A stretch of DNA of 49,292 bases from an uncultured Clostridia bacterium (GTDB lineage Bacteria; Bacillota; Clostridia; Christensenellales; UBA1242), in assembly GCA_944376825.1 (NCBI GenBank), contig CALWDY010000024.1, positions 1 through 49,292 on the forward strand. The letters run 5' to 3'. Below, one piece after another: positions 1-7,799 of this stretch. How positions within the stretch are numbered: the first letter of the stretch is position 1; every line of letters starts with the position of its first letter. The notes beneath the pieces are model-generated. The model ran no database searches and was not told the origin of the DNA. It saw only the letters and a program-made list of their open reading frames with translations. A program made the translations under genes and the position numbers.

Positions 1-335
1 ACTTTTCCACATTTCCATACTTTGTGGTAAAGTGGTAAAATTGAAAATTTTTCCACTTTTCCAAAACATTGTTGGCAAGTGTGTAAATTAAAAATTTATG
101 CACTTGTCAATGATGTTGGTCAAAGTATTTACAGGCAAATAAAAATAAAATTTGTTTATGAAATTTATATATAAAGGTAAGTATTACCCTTTATATATAA
201 ATTGTATTTTTGTGATTTTGTGTTTTTCCCTTTATTTATAAGGGGTTTAAAGTTATATTTGTTGTATTTTTGTATTACAAAATGACCTTTTATTGTTGTA
301 TTCTGTATTACAAATTTTTAATTTAGGGGGGTTAA
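1..335. other. AT-rich non-coding region with inverted and direct repeats
   Basis: No gene is seen. An imperfect inverted repeat (arms 72-89 and 93-110) centres on a run of A. A second one of about 15 base pairs lies at about 163-204 around AAAGG/CCCTTT. Two direct copies of a GTTGTATT...TGTATTACAAA motif lie at about 259-315, just before the first gene. The layout resembles a control or replication region of a mobile element, but this is inference from repeats only. Confidence 0.4.
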
Positions 336-626
336 ATGGATTATAGTAAAAAAATTAGATTAAAGTTAAAAAGAGATAAACAAGTTTCTATTAGGGTTAA
401 TAAAGATATATATAAAAAATGTATGTATAATTTTAAACTTAATATACGCATGGGTTATAATTATTATCTTGGCAATACTTTTCAAGACTTAATAGAATGG
501 TTACTTGTTGTATATGCCAAAGGTGGTGCAAATATCTATAATGATTTTGATAAAATAGCACCTTATGTTTATAAAGATAGTGGTTTATCTACTCCAAAAC
601 CTAAACTTGTAAAAATATATGATTAG
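336..626 (+). CDS. small basic protein of mobile element, possible ribbon-helix-helix fold
   Basis: This 96-residue protein follows a strong site (AGGGGGG, 5 bases before the ATG). The N-terminal 30 residues are lysine/arginine rich and include KQVSIRVNKDIYKK, a pattern like the beta strand and first helix of ribbon-helix-helix DNA-binding proteins. The rest has no motif I recognise. It is the first gene after a repeat-rich region and is closed by a strong terminator, so it is transcribed alone. A copy-control or repressor role is plausible but unproven. Confidence 0.6.
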   Translation: MDYSKKIRLKLKRDKQVSIRVNKDIYKKCMYNFKLNIRMGYNYYLGNTFQDLIEWLLVVYAKGGANIYNDFDKIAPYVYKDSGLSTPKPKLVKIYD

Positions 627-629
627 TAT

Positions 630-668
630 AAATAAGCGAACAAATACGAAAGGTTGTTCGCTTATTTT
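630..668 (+). terminator. Rho-independent terminator
   Basis: A perfect 13-base-pair stem (630-642 with 655-667) is followed by T residues, directly after the 96-residue gene. Confidence 0.8.
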
Positions 669-863
669 TTGCACACTTGTGTCATAAAAAAATGAAAATT
701 TTGATGTAAATTTTAAAAAACGCATGTTATATTGTCTTACAAATTTTTTTGCCTATTCTACTCTTTTTAAGATTTTTAAAAATATTATATAAAAATGTGT
801 TGACTTTTTGTACTGACATATTGTACTATTGTACTGACAAATTAAAGGGGGTGAAAATAAGTT

Positions 864-1031
864 TTGTCAAACAAAAAAGAAAAAGAATGTAAAAAAAGTA
901 CTCGTTTACAATTTAGGTTTGATGATGAAACATTAAAGCAATTAAATGAGTGCACAGAAATACAAAAAACAACTCGTAGCGAAGTTGTTAGACAAGGTAT
1001 AAAAAAAATACATTCTGAGTTAAAAAAATAG
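864..1031 (+). CDS. ribbon-helix-helix (CopG/Arc-like) DNA-binding protein
   Basis: This 55-residue reading frame starts at TTG, about 12 bases after a GGGGG site, and ends at TAG. The residues STRLQFRFDDETLKQLNE followed by TTRSEVVRQGIKKI match the ribbon-helix-helix pattern: a short strand, helix A, then a second helix starting with TRSEVVR. Such proteins act as dimeric repressors in plasmids and antitoxins. No toxin gene is adjacent. The TTG start is the weakest part of the call. Confidence 0.65.
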   Translation: MSNKKEKECKKSTRLQFRFDDETLKQLNECTEIQKTTRSEVVRQGIKKIHSELKK

Positions 1032-1066
1032 ACAATAGCCCGTCTACCAAACAAAACTATTGTCTA
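1029..1066 (+). terminator. hairpin after the ribbon-helix-helix gene
   Basis: The 10-base-pair arms TAGACAATAG and CTATTGTCTA (1029-1038, 1057-1066) begin in the stop codon of the upstream gene. There is no T run, so this may be a processing or regulatory hairpin rather than a terminator. Confidence 0.45.
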
Positions 1067-1170
1067 CTATCGACCACAAAGCAAACAAGTGCTTTATGAT
1101 AAATCTATTCTATCATAAAAGTTATTTGTTGTGCAAGTGGTACAACAAATTTTTTATTATAGGAGTATTT

Positions 1171-1353
1171 ATGTTAAAAGAAAAATTAGAAAGTATATTT
1201 GTATATTTTGAAAGTTTAGAAAACAAATTTAATAAATTAAAAAATGTCAAAACAATGTGTGAAGAAGAGCAAATCATAAACAAAGCAATAATAAATAAAA
1301 TTATTGAAATAGAGTTAAACATACAAGATTTAGTTTGTTTATTGGTTGTATAG
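1171..1353 (+). CDS. small hypothetical protein of mobile element
   Basis: This is a 60-residue helical, lysine-rich protein (MLKEKLESIFVYFESLENKF...). The ATG at 1171 has a GGAG site 9 bases upstream, better than the upstream in-frame start at 1060. It is first in a run of closely spaced small genes (1171-1770) leading to the integrase. Its predicted coiled-coil character is all that can be said. Confidence 0.5.
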   Translation: MLKEKLESIFVYFESLENKFNKLKNVKTMCEEEQIINKAIINKIIEIELNIQDLVCLLVV

Positions 1354-1390
1354 GTGTTTAAACATATGAGAGATATAAGGAGTAAATAAA

Positions 1391-1561
1391 ATGACTAATG
1401 AACAAATATTTGAAGCATTTAATCAGTTAAAAGAAAAAATCTACAATGATATTGATAATATTTTTAGATTAAATGAACATTTTTTATATGGCTTCTTCAA
1501 GGGTGAAGAAATGAGAAGAAAAGAAAACTTTAAAGTTATTTCTTTTGTTAATGATAAATAA
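1391..1561 (+). CDS. small hypothetical protein of mobile element
   Basis: This 56-residue frame (MTNEQIFEAFNQLKEKIYND...) has an AGGAG site before its ATG and sits between two other small genes in the same direction. It is acidic and helical in the first half. No family is recognised. Confidence 0.5.
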   Translation: MTNEQIFEAFNQLKEKIYNDIDNIFRLNEHFLYGFFKGEEMRRKENFKVISFVNDK

Positions 1562-1584
1562 ATTTTATTAAATAAGGGTGGTTT

Positions 1585-1770
1585 ATGATAAATAGAAATA
1601 AAATAAATTCAATGTGTTTAGAGTTAGTAGATTTAAGAAATTACTATAAAGAAAAAGGGTTTAATGAGCAAATTATGAATGCTAATTATATTGCCCTATC
1701 TAATTTATTGCAAGATGCATTATTAAAATTAAAAGTAGTTAAAAAATTTATGATTGATAAAAGTCTATAA
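1585..1770 (+). CDS. small hypothetical protein upstream of the integrase
   Basis: This is a 61-residue frame with a GGGTGG site. It is mostly helical, with the motif LRNYYKEKGFNEQIMNANYI. It ends 26 bases before the integrase start, so the two are probably co-transcribed. An excisionase-like role is possible from position only; no helix-turn-helix is obvious. Confidence 0.5.
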   Translation: MINRNKINSMCLELVDLRNYYKEKGFNEQIMNANYIALSNLLQDALLKLKVVKKFMIDKSL

Positions 1771-1796
1771 ATCTTTACATTGTGGAGTTATTGCCT

Positions 1797-2783
1797 ATGG
1801 TTAAAAATGTTAGGTTTATTAAAGTTCGGCAACACGGAAGAGTTAAAGAGTTAAGATATACTGACAATGGCAAACAAAAAAGCATATATGCAAAAACAGT
1901 TAAAGAGTGTAGAATAAAAGCAAGTAAAATACAAGTACAAAGCAAAAAGAAAATTGTTGAAAGGTCATATACTTTTATACAATGGTATGAAAAATGGTTG
2001 CATTTGTATAAAAAAGATGTTTTAAAAAGTGAAACATATAAAAATTTAGTATCTTTGTTTAATAAATATATTTTGCCTTTTTTAGCAAATAAAAAAATAA
2101 AACAAATTACAAGTGAAGATATACAAAAAATTGTAAATGGTGTTAAAGATTATCCCAGACAACAAACAATTTGTTATACACAATTAAATGCTTGTTTAAA
2201 TCAAGCATATAAGTTAAATATTATTAGTTATAACCCATGTATTGCTGTTGTTATAAAAAAACATAAAGGAAACAAAGGGAAAGCACTTACAAAAGACCAA
2301 CAACAAGAATTATTAAATTATCTAGAAAATCATTATAATGAAGTTAATAATCTAGTTTTAATATATCTAAACACTGGTATGAGATGTAGTGAGTTGTTAA
2401 ATTTAAAACAAACTGATGTTGATAGAAATAAAAATGAAATACATATAAGAGGTACAAAAACTATTTCTAGTGATAGAATTTTACAAACAAATAAACAAGT
2501 TGTTGACCTTATTCCCCTTTCGCCTTTTCCTTTTTCAAATTGGAATAAAAGTAAGGTAGAAAGAGAGTTTAAAAAAATAACAAGTGCTTTGCATTTTGAT
2601 AAAATTACTATTCATAGTTTACGACATACTTTTGCAACCAGATGTATAGAAAATGGTGTTGATATGGTTGTTTTACAAAAATGGTTAGGTCATTCTAGTA
2701 TAACAATGACTATTGATAGATATACACATATAAGTGAAGAATATAAAAAACAACAACAAAGCAAAATAAAATACAACTTTTAA
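1797..2783 (+). CDS. int: tyrosine recombinase/integrase
   Basis: This is a 328-residue site-specific recombinase of the lambda-integrase type. The N-terminal part (to about residue 65) resembles an AT-rich-DNA arm-binding domain, the middle is a SAM-like core-binding domain, and the C-terminal part is catalytic. The expected catalytic residues are visible: Arg196 in TGMRCSELL, His273 and Arg276 in HSLRHTF, His299 in LGHSS and the nucleophile Tyr309 in DRYTH. I chose ATG 1797 over GTG 1782 because GGAG at 1784-1787 is correctly spaced for it. The gene stops within a few bases of a tRNA 3' fragment, the usual arrangement for an integrase that targets a tRNA gene. Confidence 0.93.
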   Translation: MVKNVRFIKVRQHGRVKELRYTDNGKQKSIYAKTVKECRIKASKIQVQSKKKIVERSYTFIQWYEKWLHLYKKDVLKSETYKNLVSLFNKYILPFLANKKIKQITSEDIQKIVNGVKDYPRQQTICYTQLNACLNQAYKLNIISYNPCIAVVIKKHKGNKGKALTKDQQQELLNYLENHYNEVNNLVLIYLNTGMRCSELLNLKQTDVDRNKNEIHIRGTKTISSDRILQTNKQVVDLIPLSPFPFSNWNKSKVEREFKKITSALHFDKITIHSLRHTFATRCIENGVDMVVLQKWLGHSSITMTIDRYTHISEEYKKQQQSKIKYNF

Positions 2784-2844
2784 AAATACTAGATTAAGGG
2801 GCAAGTTCGAAAGAGTATGGGTTCAAGTCCCGTCACTCGCACCA
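2779..2844 (+). other. 3' part of a tRNA (probably tRNA-Leu), likely attachment site
   Basis: The sequence ends in a proper T arm (ATGGG, loop TTCAAGT, CCCGT), a 7-base acceptor strand CACTCGC, discriminator A and CCA (2842-2844). It is preceded by a long variable-arm-like stretch and an anticodon-loop-like TTTAAAAATACTAG overlapping the integrase stop. The acceptor implies a 5' strand GCGAGTG, typical of a class II tRNA such as tRNA-Leu. No matching 5' half is present, so this is a fragment left by integration. Confidence 0.55.
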
Positions 2845-2845
2845 T

Positions 2846-2961
2846 AGAGAAAAAAAAATGCGCTAATGCACAGTTTCGCTATATAGCAAAACATAGTGCT
2901 TGGCGCTTGTTTTTTCTCTTCCCTGCGACCAATTGAAAATGCTTTACAAATAAAGCATTTT
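2846..2961 (+). other. structured intergenic sequence after the tRNA fragment
   Basis: Nested stems are visible: outer AGAGAAAAAA/TTTTTTCTCT (2846-2855, 2909-2918), inner GCGC/GCGC, and an innermost GTTT-GCTA/TAGC-AAAC hairpin at 2872-2890. A second hairpin, AAAATGCTTT/AAAGCATTTT, lies at 2936-2960. The first could serve as the tRNA terminator. The rest up to 3062 holds nothing recognisable. Confidence 0.45.
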
Positions 2962-3062
2962 GTCGCGACTTTTAATTAATTATTATTTAATGTGCTGTTG
3001 CATTTTTTATCTTCAAACATTAAAAAGCAAAGCAAGACAAGGCTCGCGTAATTTATCCACAC

Positions 3063-3105
3063 CACTCTAAAAGAGTGTTGACAATTGGATTTTATTTGAT
3101 ATAAT
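3063..3105 (+). promoter_or_regulatory. promoter with upstream palindrome
   Basis: TTGACA (3078-3083) and TATAAT (3100-3105) are separated by 16 bases. A perfect palindrome CACTCT-aaa-AGAGTG (3063-3077) touches the -35 box and could be an operator. It drives the gene at 3125. Confidence 0.7.
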
Positions 3106-3124
3106 TTTAAAAACGGAGGAATTT

Positions 3125-3583
3125 ATGGAAAAATCAAGCAGAAAATTTTTATTGAAGGATGTTTATCGCAGCGAATATAATGATGATTTTAATAAATTGG
3201 TAGACCTTATAGAGTATTACAACGGCGAGAGAGAGTTTGTTTATTCTGATGAAAAAGGCATCTCTATGAAAATAGGCAATACAAAACCCGAAGCAAAAGA
3301 AATTTTAGACAAATTATTAAATTTATATAATGAATATTGTATATGCATTTATGATGACGAGTATAATACATCACACCATGGTAGTCCCGTTTGGGAAAAA
3401 ACAGGATGTTGTTGGGCAAAAGCTAAATACTTACCTAATTCGCTAATTAACTCATTAAACAAATTAATTTTAAAAAATAAAAAAGAAGACTTGGAAACTT
3501 ATCATACACTTATTAGAGAAAAAGAAGTTTCTAAAAATGATTTTTTGAAAAATGCATTAGATGAATTAGACAAATACCTTTAA
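3125..3583 (+). CDS. hypothetical protein
   Basis: This is a 152-residue soluble, charged protein with a consensus promoter and a CGGAGGA site. No signal peptide or membrane segment is present. A central part with Cys and His (NEYCICIYDD, SHHGSPVWEKTGCCWAKAKYL) could be a metal site, but I recognise no family. It stands alone, between the element end and a membrane protein gene. Confidence 0.7.
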   Translation: MEKSSRKFLLKDVYRSEYNDDFNKLVDLIEYYNGEREFVYSDEKGISMKIGNTKPEAKEILDKLLNLYNEYCICIYDDEYNTSHHGSPVWEKTGCCWAKAKYLPNSLINSLNKLILKNKKEDLETYHTLIREKEVSKNDFLKNALDELDKYL

Positions 3584-3886
3584 TATAATAATAAACAAAA
3601 AATATTTAAATATGTTTTTTATAATCCTTAAATAAAGCGTAAATTTATATTATTTTTGTTTTAAACTTTTTATAAACATAGAAAAATCTTTTTTGTTGCA
3701 ATTTAAAAATTTAAAATTTTCTTCTAAAATGTTCTTATGGGCATTTTTGTTTATATGCCCGCTTTTATTTGAAAAATGTTATATGAAACTTTCCGGAAAA
3801 GTTTTTTATCAAAAAAACTTTAAAAAAAATAATTTTTTATTTAAACAATATTATAAAAAATAATTTTTATGATAGAATTTTGTTAA
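3584..3886. other. AT-rich intergenic region
   Basis: No gene is seen. A GGGCAT/ATGCCC hairpin at 3739-3760 followed by a T-rich stretch could terminate the upstream gene. A TATGAT box at about 3869 lies only 13 bases before the next ATG. Confidence 0.4.
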
Positions 3887-4654
3887 ATGGAACAAAAAAA
3901 AAGATTTTATAAATATTTTTACAATATTTTAATATTATTTTGCGGATTAATTGGTTTATGGCTTTTTTTAAGCCATATGCTACATTTTTCTTTCCCCGAT
4001 TATTTTTATGCAAACAATCCCGAAATTAAATTTTACTTTGGAACAAATGTTGTTTCTATGTGGGCAGACTTATCTTTTTTTACATATCATACTTTAATAT
4101 TTTTTTCGATATGGTGTATTCTTTATTCGATTTCATGCCTTTTTACTTGCAAAAAACTACACGGTTTTTTGACAAATATATATGTTTTAAGTTTTGTTTT
4201 TACAAATTATATTTTTACAGTTGTTTTATATACATTTTTTGAACTTACATCTTCAAATATTACTTTTGGATTATATGCAAATGTTCCAATGGCATATCAT
4301 AACTTTGGAACAAACATTATAACGCATTATATATATTTTATTTTTGCACTAATAATATTTTTAAAAGTTAAAGCAACAAAAAACACAAACAAATTTGCCA
4401 ATTTCTTCCCATTAATTTATTTAACAGTTTATTACATAATTGTTAAAATTGCAGGTGAATTTGCATACATCATAGAATGGTATCCTTATGTTATTTTTGA
4501 TGCTACTTCTTTTGGAAAATTATTTAACATTACAAATTACACTTTGTGTGTGATACTTTTAATTTGCACACTAATATTTATTTCTATTGTTTATATGATT
4601 TTATATACAAGTTGCATAAAGTTTAAAACAAAAAAATCAAATATTGACAAATAG
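3887..4654 (+). CDS. multi-pass membrane protein, possibly Pr6Pr family
   Basis: This is a 255-residue integral membrane protein with about six hydrophobic helices (for example residues 12-30, 63-84, 92-113, 140-160 and 208-235). Features such as a soluble segment YFGTNVVSMWADLSFFTYHT, a His between helices (AYHNFGTN) and a late WYPYVIFDATSFGKL recall the Pr6Pr family of unknown function. The ATG has no clear ribosome site, and a -10-like box sits very close to it, so it may be read from a nearly leaderless mRNA. The family assignment is by memory of motifs and is tentative. Confidence 0.6.
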   Translation: MEQKKRFYKYFYNILILFCGLIGLWLFLSHMLHFSFPDYFYANNPEIKFYFGTNVVSMWADLSFFTYHTLIFFSIWCILYSISCLFTCKKLHGFLTNIYVLSFVFTNYIFTVVLYTFFELTSSNITFGLYANVPMAYHNFGTNIITHYIYFIFALIIFLKVKATKNTNKFANFFPLIYLTVYYIIVKIAGEFAYIIEWYPYVIFDATSFGKLFNITNYTLCVILLICTLIFISIVYMILYTSCIKFKTKKSNIDK

Positions 4655-4689
4655 ATTTTTGTATGATACCCTACACCATGGAGAATGTA

Positions 4690-5136
4690 ATGAGAAACTA
4701 TATTGATTTTTTAACAAAAAAAGATATTATTAATATATTAGAACAAAGCAGTTATATTTTGTGTGAAGATTTTTATGATAACAACGGAAAAAAAATTAAC
4801 CCCATTCAAAGAACAGACAAATACATTATTGTTAGATGTAGACATTCAAACAAAAACAATATAGATACAAATATTTTGCAAACAATTATAAAAGCTTTAC
4901 CTTCAAATTCTTTTGTTGCAGATTTTTATAATAGATTTTTTGATAATGAAATAATATGCATGGAAAATTTTTTTATACAAAAATGGAGCTATCCCAAACC
5001 TAACGAAGAATTTGCAAAAAAATTTTTTAACAAATATCACTTATATATGATTAAAAAGTTTGGAGATGAATATAAAAAAGATTTCAAAAAATATAAAGAA
5101 CAACTTAGAGACGCAGATGATGATTTGACTTTATAA
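4690..5136 (+). CDS. hypothetical protein
   Basis: This is a 148-residue soluble protein of unknown family. I chose ATG 4690 (MRNYIDFLTKKDIINILEQSS) because GGAG at 4681-4684 serves it; frames upstream start at 4663 and 4678. The C-terminal 50 residues are highly charged (KKFGDEYKKDFKKYKEQLRDADDD). It begins 35 bases after the membrane protein and probably shares its transcript. Confidence 0.6.
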   Translation: MRNYIDFLTKKDIINILEQSSYILCEDFYDNNGKKINPIQRTDKYIIVRCRHSNKNNIDTNILQTIIKALPSNSFVADFYNRFFDNEIICMENFFIQKWSYPKPNEEFAKKFFNKYHLYMIKKFGDEYKKDFKKYKEQLRDADDDLTL

Positions 5137-5198
5137 AAAACATTTTATATTATAAATTCCCAAGTTTTTAAAATTTTTTAATTGTTGTTTATGAGTAA

Positions 5199-5230
5199 AA
5201 AAAATAATCACTTTTTAGTGATTATTTTTT
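5199..5230. terminator. bidirectional terminator between convergent genes
   Basis: AAAAATAATCACT and AGTGATTATTTTT flank a TTTT loop. The stem has A on one side and T on the other, so it can end both the forward unit and the reverse rplA operon. Confidence 0.8.
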
Positions 5231-5233
5231 TTA

Positions 5234-5920
5234 TTAAATACGAGTGCTTAGTTTTACACCAGGTCCCATACTGCTTGCAACAACAACATTTTTAATGTAT
5301 TGTCCTTTTGCAGCTGCTGGTTTCGCTTTTATTATTGCATTTAATAAAGCATTGTAGTTTTCTACAAGTTTTTCTGTTCCAAAACTTAATTTTCCAATTA
5401 CAACATGGACATTATTTGTTTTGTCTAAACGATATTCAACTTTTCCTGCTTTAACATCGTTTACTGCTTTTTTTACATCCATTGTAACTGTTCCACTCTT
5501 TGGATTTGGCATTAATCCTTTTGGTCCAAGAACTTTTGCTATTCTACCTACAACACCCATCATATCTGGAGTTGTGATACAAACATCAAAATCCAACCAA
5601 TTTTCAGAGGCAATTTTAGAAACAATATCTTCTGCGCCAACAACATCAGCGCCAGCCTCTTCAGCTTCTTTTGCTTTGTCGCCTCTTGCTATGACAAGCA
5701 CTTTAACTTTTTTGCCTGTTCCGTTTGGAAGAACAACAACCCCACGAACTTGTTGATCTGCATTTCTTCCATCAACGCCTAAACGAATGTGAAGTTCTAC
5801 TGTTTCATCAAATTTTGCTTTTGCTCCATTTACTAAAAGATTTATACCTTCTTCAACATCATAGAGTTTTGCGTTGTCTATTTGACTTTTAATACTTAGG
5901 TATCTTTTACCTTTTTTCAT
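5234..5920 (-). CDS. rplA: 50S ribosomal protein L1
   Basis: This 228-residue protein is full length for bacterial L1. The typical order is present: [14 protein letters not shown] at the start, [13 protein letters not shown], then [37 protein letters not shown] and a final STRI. L1 binds the mobile stalk of 23S rRNA and also represses its own operon by binding an mRNA mimic. Such a mimic lies directly upstream. A terminator follows the gene, and rplJ-rplL, which often come next, are not here. Confidence 0.97.
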   Translation of the reverse strand: MKKGKRYLSIKSQIDNAKLYDVEEGINLLVNGAKAKFDETVELHIRLGVDGRNADQQVRGVVVLPNGTGKKVKVLVIARGDKAKEAEEAGADVVGAEDIVSKIASENWLDFDVCITTPDMMGVVGRIAKVLGPKGLMPNPKSGTVTMDVKKAVNDVKAGKVEYRLDKTNNVHVVIGKLSFGTEKLVENYNALLNAIIKAKPAAAKGQYIKNVVVASSMGPGVKLSTRI

Positions 5921-5928
5921 TTAAACCT

Positions 5929-5964
5929 CCTGTGGTACTTTCGAGATTTAATCTCTCCCACTAT
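5929..5964 (-). promoter_or_regulatory. L1-binding leader-like element before rplA
   Basis: On the reverse strand AGTGGGAGA, a short hairpin (GAGATTAAATCTC) and ACCACAGGAGG are arranged like the known ribosomal L1 leader, which copies the rRNA binding site. It overlaps the rplK stop codon and contains the rplA ribosome site. Confidence 0.6.
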
Positions 5965-6389
5965 TGTTCTACTGTAACCCCCATGCTCTTTGCTGTGCCA
6001 ATTATCATTGACATTGCTTGTTCTACGCTTGAAGCATTTAGGTCTGGCATTTTTGTTTCGGCAATTTCGCGAACTTGTGCCATAGTTAATTTTCCGACTT
6101 TTTGTTTGTTTGGTTTTCCAGAAGCAGTCTCTATTTTTAATGCTTTTTTAATTAGCACGGCTGCTGGTGGTGTTTTTAGTACGAAATCAAATGACCTGTC
6201 TTGGTAAATTGAAATCACTACTGGAATGATAAGTCCTGCTTGTGATGCTGTCTTATCGTTAAATTCTTTGGTAAATGCCGCAATGTTAATTCCATGTGGT
6301 CCAAGTGATGAACCTACTGGTGGTCCCGGTGTGGCTTTACCTGCTGGCAATTGCAATTTTACAATTGCATTAATTTTTTTTGCTGCCAT
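5961..6389 (-). CDS. rplK: 50S ribosomal protein L11
   Basis: This 142-residue protein has standard length and sequence: the N-terminal [26 protein letters not shown] loop region (broken here: the core is [17 protein letters not shown]) and the C-terminal rRNA-binding domain with [24 protein letters not shown] and GTAKSMGV. L11 binds the GTPase-associated centre of 23S rRNA. It precedes rplA and follows nusG, the usual order. Confidence 0.97.
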   Translation of the reverse strand: MAAKKINAIVKLQLPAGKATPGPPVGSSLGPHGINIAAFTKEFNDKTASQAGLIIPVVISIYQDRSFDFVLKTPPAAVLIKKALKIETASGKPNKQKVGKLTMAQVREIAETKMPDLNASSVEQAMSMIIGTAKSMGVTVEQ

Positions 6390-6401
6390 AAATAAAATCC
6401 T

Positions 6402-6451
6402 CCTCTGTGGTGTTATTGAAATGCATGCAAAATTTACATTTCTCCCACTTA
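6402..6451 (-). promoter_or_regulatory. L1-binding leader-like element before rplK
   Basis: On the reverse strand AGTGGGAGAAATG, a loop with CATGCATTTC, and ACACCACAGAGGAGG form the L1 leader pattern (GTGGGAG paired region, CCAC, then ribosome site). Its presence at both genes suggests L1 represses each of them. Confidence 0.6.
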
Positions 6452-6487
6452 ATATATTTTAACAAGGTTGCCCTTGGTAAAACCTTT

Positions 6488-7015
6488 TTAATCTTTTATC
6501 TTTAAAACTTGTGTGTAATCTAAGTCTACTGGCGTTTCTCTTCCAAACATTTCCACATTTACTTTGTATCTAGAATTTTCTGCATCTATTTCAGAGATTG
6601 TTCCAATCATGCTAGAAAGTGGTCCATCAATAACTTCTACCTTGTCTCCAACGCTTAAATCGCTTTCAACAGTTATTCTTTCTAAATGCATTCTTTGAAC
6701 TTCTTCTGGTGTAAGTTCCAAAGGTCTACCTTTTGGTCCAGTAAAACCTGTAACTCCCCTGGTTCTTGTAACGTTGTGCCAAATGTCATCGCCATATATC
6801 ATTTTCACTAAAAGATAGCCCGGCATAGTTTTTCTTTGCGTTAATTTTTTCTTGCCATTTTTTTCTACAATAACATTTTCCATTGGAATTTCAATTTTAA
6901 AAATTCTGTCTTGAAGTCCATATTTTACAGTCATTGTTTCAAGATTTTCTTTTGCCACATTTTCATAGCCAGAATATGTGTGAAGAACATACCATTTTGG
7001 TTCCATATTTTCCAT
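6488..7015 (-). CDS. nusG: transcription termination/antitermination protein NusG
   Basis: This 175-residue protein carries an N-terminal NGN domain (KWYVLHTYSGYENVAKENLE, then MPGYLLVKMIYGDDIWHNVTRTRGVTGF) and a C-terminal KOW domain (GDKVEVIDGPLSSMIGTISEID). NusG binds RNA polymerase and links transcription to Rho or to translation. It lies 8 bases after secE on the reverse strand, a conserved pair. Confidence 0.97.
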   Translation of the reverse strand: MENMEPKWYVLHTYSGYENVAKENLETMTVKYGLQDRIFKIEIPMENVIVEKNGKKKLTQRKTMPGYLLVKMIYGDDIWHNVTRTRGVTGFTGPKGRPLELTPEEVQRMHLERITVESDLSVGDKVEVIDGPLSSMIGTISEIDAENSRYKVNVEMFGRETPVDLDYTQVLKIKD

Positions 7016-7023
7016 ATTCCCTC

Positions 7024-7404
7024 CTACGCTATTCCTTTTGTCAGCAATTCAAACAACCACGCCAACAATCTATCTATACCAAATAATACAAGTCCAAAAA
7101 CAACAACTACAGTTAAAACAATTCCTGTTTTTTTAAAAACTGTTACAGCCGATGGCCATGTAACCTTTTTTAATTCGCTTGTTGTTTCTTTTACTTTTTT
7201 AATTAGTTTTGGGGTATCTTTTTTTACTTTTTTGTTTTTTGGTTTATTAGCCCCTTGGCTTTTTGATTGTTTTTTATTTGAAATTTTTTCGGATTTTGTT
7301 AAGTTGTTATTTGTTTGACTTGACACTTCTTGATTTGCTTCCACAACTGCATTTGCATTAACAGTTTGAGCATTTGTAGTTTTTTTCTTTTTTTTGTTTG
7401 CCAT
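7024..7404 (-). CDS. secE: preprotein translocase subunit SecE
   Basis: This 126-residue protein has one C-terminal membrane helix (about residues 95-122) preceded by the conserved LKKVTWPSAVTVFKKTGIVL, which marks SecE, an essential part of the SecYEG channel. About 60 N-terminal residues rich in Lys, Asn and Gln are an extension; a typical Gram-positive SecE is close to 60 residues in all. AGGAG is well placed for the ATG. It lies between rpmG and nusG. Confidence 0.93.
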   Translation of the reverse strand: MANKKKKKTTNAQTVNANAVVEANQEVSSQTNNNLTKSEKISNKKQSKSQGANKPKNKKVKKDTPKLIKKVKETTSELKKVTWPSAVTVFKKTGIVLTVVVVFGLVLFGIDRLLAWLFELLTKGIA

Positions 7405-7414
7405 AAAAAACTCC

Positions 7415-7576
7415 TTATTTTGTTTCTTTGTGAAGTGTATGCTTATTGCATCTTGGGCAAAATTTTGAAATTTCTATTCTTTCTGGTTGACTTCTTTTGT
7501 TTTTGCTTGTTGAATAATTTCTTTCTTTACATTCTGTGCAAGCAAGTGTCACAAGTGTTCTTGTTGGATTTGCCAT
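7415..7576 (-). CDS. rpmG: 50S ribosomal protein L33
   Basis: This 53-residue protein ([21 protein letters not shown]...) has two CxxC pairs, CTEC and CPRC, so it is the zinc-binding form of L33. The end KHTLHKETK is typical. AGGAG precedes the ATG. It is the first gene of the rpmG-secE-nusG-rplK-rplA operon. Confidence 0.95.
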   Translation of the reverse strand: MANPTRTLVTLACTECKERNYSTSKNKRSQPERIEISKFCPRCNKHTLHKETK

Positions 7577-7639
7577 GATTATCTTTCTCCTTATTTTTTC
7601 TTACTTAAAAAATACACCCCAACTTAGAAGTGCATATGT

Positions 7640-7668
7640 ATGGTAGCACATTGTAAATTTATTGTCAA
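7640..7668 (-). promoter_or_regulatory. promoter of the rpmG-secE-nusG-rplK-rplA operon
   Basis: On the reverse strand TTGACA (7663-7668) and TACCAT (7640-7645) have a 17-base spacer, about 65 bases before the rpmG start. Confidence 0.75.
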
Positions 7669-7764
7669 TGATTATTTAAGTTTTTTTAAACATTTATTTA
7701 AGTTTTTATAAGTTTAAATGGCAAATAAAAATTGCTTGGCTCCTTACAAAAACAACCTTTTAAC

Positions 7765-7793
7765 TTGACTTTAATTTTTTTATATTTTAAACT
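7765..7793 (+). promoter_or_regulatory. promoter, possibly giving a leaderless mRNA
   Basis: TTGACT and TAAACT are separated by 17 bases. The -10 box ends 6 bases before the ATG at 7800, and there is no ribosome site, so transcription would start at or next to the start codon. Confidence 0.5.
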
Positions 7794-7799
7794 TTAATC

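Noticed and set aside
842..1054. Reverse frame of 70 residues
   Set aside because: It is antisense to the forward ribbon-helix-helix gene, which has the ribosome site and a recognisable fold.
5421..6462. Forward frames opposite rplA and rplK
   Set aside because: They are shadows of the conserved ribosomal protein genes on the other strand.
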